DNA of 64,000 bases, taken from positions 62,001 to 126,000 of the forward strand of contig NZ_JNNU01000012.1 of assembly GCF_000732195.1 (NCBI RefSeq). The letters are read 5' to 3'. Source of the DNA: Neorhizobium vignae (GTDB lineage Bacteria; Pseudomonadota; Alphaproteobacteria; Rhizobiales; Rhizobiaceae). Below the pieces are notes generated by a model, which worked only from the letters and a program-made list of their open reading frames with translations, did no database searches and was not told the DNA's origin. Each line of letters begins with the position of its first letter. Positions within the stretch are counted from its first letter, which is position 1. Of the stretch, positions 62,027 through 64,000 are shown piece after piece. A program made the position numbers and the translations under genes.

Positions 62027-63649
62027 ATGGTTGCTGTTCCCTTTAACTTGCCTTCTCCTACATCGCGGCCGCCGCGCCGGCTGGTTGCGCTTGTCACATG
62101 CTTGGCAATCGCCCTCCTGGCACTGGGCGCACTTCTGGCGCAGTCCGACGAACCGAGCCGTCCGGCCGTCACTGCGGGCGAGGCGGTCGTCCTCCTGGCG
62201 CTCGCGACCGCGTTGTTCGCAGCATCCATATGGGCACAACGAAGGATACAGCGCGATATCGACGCGAAATTCTACCGGCTCGAGCGGTTCATGCAGGCAT
62301 TCGGGCAGACGCAGGGCATGTTGCGCAGCCTCGACGGCAGGATCGTATTCTGGGGGATCGGCGCGGAGCGCCTTTACGGTTATTCCGAGAAGGAAGCCCT
62401 GGGAAAGGACGGCGTCGAACTCCTGCACACCCGCTGCCCGACCTCTCTCGAAGAAATTAAATCGGCCCTCGCTCGCGACGGCGAATGGCAGGGTGAGCTT
62501 ACGCGTCGCCATAAGGACGGCAGGGAGATCCACATCATCAGCAAATGGTCGCAGAACCGCAGCGAAGCGGGGGAACCGGAAGTCACGATCGAAGTCAGCA
62601 ATGATATCACCTCCATCAAGCAGGCCGAACGGCAGCTCCATCAGACCAACGCCCTGCTGCGCACCATCCTGGAAACCGCGCCGGGACTGATCTACGCCAA
62701 GGACATGGAGGGCCGCATCATCCTGGCGAATGCCACGACGCTCGACCTGATCGGCAGGCCATGGTCCGATGTCGAGGGCCGCACGGACATGGAATTCCTG
62801 GGCAGCAAAAGCCAGGCCGGGGCCGTCATGGCCAACGACCGCCGGATCATGGATCAGGCGAGAACCGAAGAATTCGAAGAGGTCATCAGCCACGAGGGCC
62901 ACCATCCGCGGATATGGTCGTCGACCAAAGCCCCCTTGCGCGATGCCGATGGCAAAGTCATCGGCCTGGTCGGCGTCTCGGTCGAGATCACCGAGAGAAA
63001 ACGGATCGAAGAGCGGCTGCAGCTCATGGTCAACGAGTTGAACCACCGCGTCAAAAACACGCTTGCGACCGTCAAGGCCATCGCCTCCCAGACCCTGCGG
63101 GGCGGCGATCCGATCGTGCGCCAGAACCTGGAGCGGCGCCTTATGGCACTGGCCGCCGCCCATGACGTGCTCACCCGCGAAAACTGGGAGGGGGCTGATA
63201 TCGACGACGTGGTCACCGGAGCTCTGGCCCCGTTCGGCGAGGGCGGCGAGGACTATCGCTTCGCCGTCTCCGGGCCGTCCCTTCGGCTGCGGCCGCGGGC
63301 GGCGCTCGCGCTTGCCATGGGTCTGCACGAATTGACGACCAACGCCCTGAAATACGGCGCGCTCTCGACGCATAACGGCCAGGTCGCGATCAACTGGCAG
63401 ATTGTCGAGGGTGCCAAACCTTTGCTGCGATTGACATGGACGGAAAGCGGCGGCCCGCCGGTGGTTGCGCCGTCGAGGCGAGGGTTCGGCGTCAGGCTGA
63501 TCGAGCGCAGCCTTGCCCAGGATCTCGGCGGCAAAGCATCGGTGATATTCGACCAGCCTGCCGGGATCATCGGCACGATGGAAGCCCCGCTCGCCGACGT
63601 CGCCGTACCGGCGGTGGCGACGCCATTCGTGCAGATGGGTGCAAGGTGA
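62027..63649 (+). CDS. Membrane-bound PAS-PAS HWE-family sensor histidine kinase
   Basis: The 540-residue kinase has two N-terminal membrane helices (LVALVTCLAIALLALGALLA, VVLLALATALFAASIWAQ), PAS domain one near 85-200 (DGRIVFWGIGAERLYGYSEK), PAS domain two near 210-330 (LETAPGLIYAKDMEGRIILA), and an HWE kinase core with H340 (NELNHRVKNTLATVKAIASQ), the ATP-binding HELTTNALKYGALS, and the WxE (LTWTESGGP). HWE kinases are an alphaproteobacterial class with unusual ATP lids, often feeding stress and light responses. It overlaps the response regulator downstream. Confidence 0.92.
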   Translation: MVAVPFNLPSPTSRPPRRLVALVTCLAIALLALGALLAQSDEPSRPAVTAGEAVVLLALATALFAASIWAQRRIQRDIDAKFYRLERFMQAFGQTQGMLRSLDGRIVFWGIGAERLYGYSEKEALGKDGVELLHTRCPTSLEEIKSALARDGEWQGELTRRHKDGREIHIISKWSQNRSEAGEPEVTIEVSNDITSIKQAERQLHQTNALLRTILETAPGLIYAKDMEGRIILANATTLDLIGRPWSDVEGRTDMEFLGSKSQAGAVMANDRRIMDQARTEEFEEVISHEGHHPRIWSSTKAPLRDADGKVIGLVGVSVEITERKRIEERLQLMVNELNHRVKNTLATVKAIASQTLRGGDPIVRQNLERRLMALAAAHDVLTRENWEGADIDDVVTGALAPFGEGGEDYRFAVSGPSLRLRPRAALALAMGLHELTTNALKYGALSTHNGQVAINWQIVEGAKPLLRLTWTESGGPPVVAPSRRGFGVRLIERSLAQDLGGKASVIFDQPAGIIGTMEAPLADVAVPAVATPFVQMGAR

Positions 63650-64000
63650 ACGACACCCATATCTTCGCCGGAATTCGCGTCCTCATCATCGAAGACGAGG
63701 CGCTTGTCTCGATGATGCTCGAAGAGTTCCTGGAACAGATGGGCTGCCGGACGATGGCGACGGCCTCGCGGCTCGACGAGGCGATCAATAAGGCCTGGTC
63801 GCTTCCGCTGGACATGGCCCTGTTGGATGTGAACCTTGCCGGCGAAGCCAGCTTTCCAGTCGCCGAAATCCTTACCGCGCGGGACATTCCCTTCATTTTC
63901 GTGACCGGATACGGACCGCTCGGCCTGCCGGCCGACATGCGCCATATCCCCGTCCTTCCCAAGCCTTTCCAGATGGCGCAGCTCGTCGACGCCATGCGAA
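63646..64000 (+). CDS. Response regulator receiver protein, C-terminus missing
   Basis: Starts with a GTG at 63646 overlapping the kinase stop by 4 bp and runs off the right edge after about 118 residues. The receiver domain has the acidic pair E16-D17 (VLIIEDEALVSMML), phospho-acceptor D61 (DMALLDVNLAG) and the conserved lysine in VLPKPFQM. If it stops soon after the edge it is a single-domain regulator, the usual partner of HWE kinases. Confidence 0.9.
   Translation, partial: MNDTHIFAGIRVLIIEDEALVSMMLEEFLEQMGCRTMATASRLDEAINKAWSLPLDMALLDVNLAGEASFPVAEILTARDIPFIFVTGYGPLGLPADMRHIPVLPKPFQMAQLVDAMR

Overview
The window is a GC-rich, densely coded chromosomal segment that looks like Rhizobiaceae (Rhizobium/Agrobacterium/Sinorhizobium group, Alphaproteobacteria). 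The evidence is the run SPOR protein-argS-dgt | erpA-xthA | exoR and valS-popZ-pcm, a PopZ pole organiser, ExoR and ExoD exopolysaccharide proteins, two DUF982 proteins, a Pha/Mrp antiporter with fused A and B subunits, a HWE-family histidine kinase, and promoters resembling those of the alphaproteobacterial general stress sigma factor EcfG. I cannot name the genus. I saw no insertion sequence, phage, CRISPR or rRNA. Two tRNAs are present (Cys, Asn).

Layout. 1-14.5 kb is housekeeping core: SPOR protein, argS, dgt, erpA, xthA, exoR, a FadL-type porin, valS, popZ and a PIMT-like methyltransferase. tolC, which I expect between pcm and popZ in rhizobia, is not there. 14.5-17.5 kb holds small genes, two tRNAs, exoD and at least one short hydrophobic ORF.

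17.7-36.9 kb is an accessory catabolic and transport block. It has two tandem amidohydrolase-2 proteins with a GMC oxidoreductase, an Opp/Dpp-type ABC importer with two paralogous binding proteins, and a ugpBAEC-like importer followed by a glycerophosphodiester phosphodiesterase and an inositol-monophosphatase-like enzyme. A divergent ROK regulator closes the block. Together these look like a scavenging system for phosphodiester-linked or otherwise conjugated sugars or polyols. The GDPD plus IMPase-like pair recalls ugpQ of the E. coli ugp operon and accF/accG of agrocinopine catabolism. The real substrate is unknown.

36.9-48.7 kb carries recQ, an FAD monooxygenase-like protein, a DUF983 protein, a MocR regulator, the six-gene Pha/Mrp cation/proton antiporter operon and a small XRE regulator. 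48.8-54 kb has a 3-dehydroshikimate dehydratase-like fusion, an alpha/beta hydrolase, a DUF899 protein, DUF1236 and DUF982 genes with EcfG-like promoters, and an orphan ChrR-like protein that lacks most of its anti-sigma zinc site. 54-58.6 kb is a sulfur/cysteine group (cysK, alaX, sseA, a GNAT and a membrane protein) plus DUF1203. 58.7-64 kb has a PadR regulator with two near-identical operators, alanine dehydrogenase with a divergent Lrp-type regulator, a PilZ protein, and a HWE kinase overlapping a response regulator that runs off the right edge.

Start codons were chosen by ribosome binding site and family alignment from memory, so several differ from the longest open frame. Function calls rest on motif recognition only; no database search was run.
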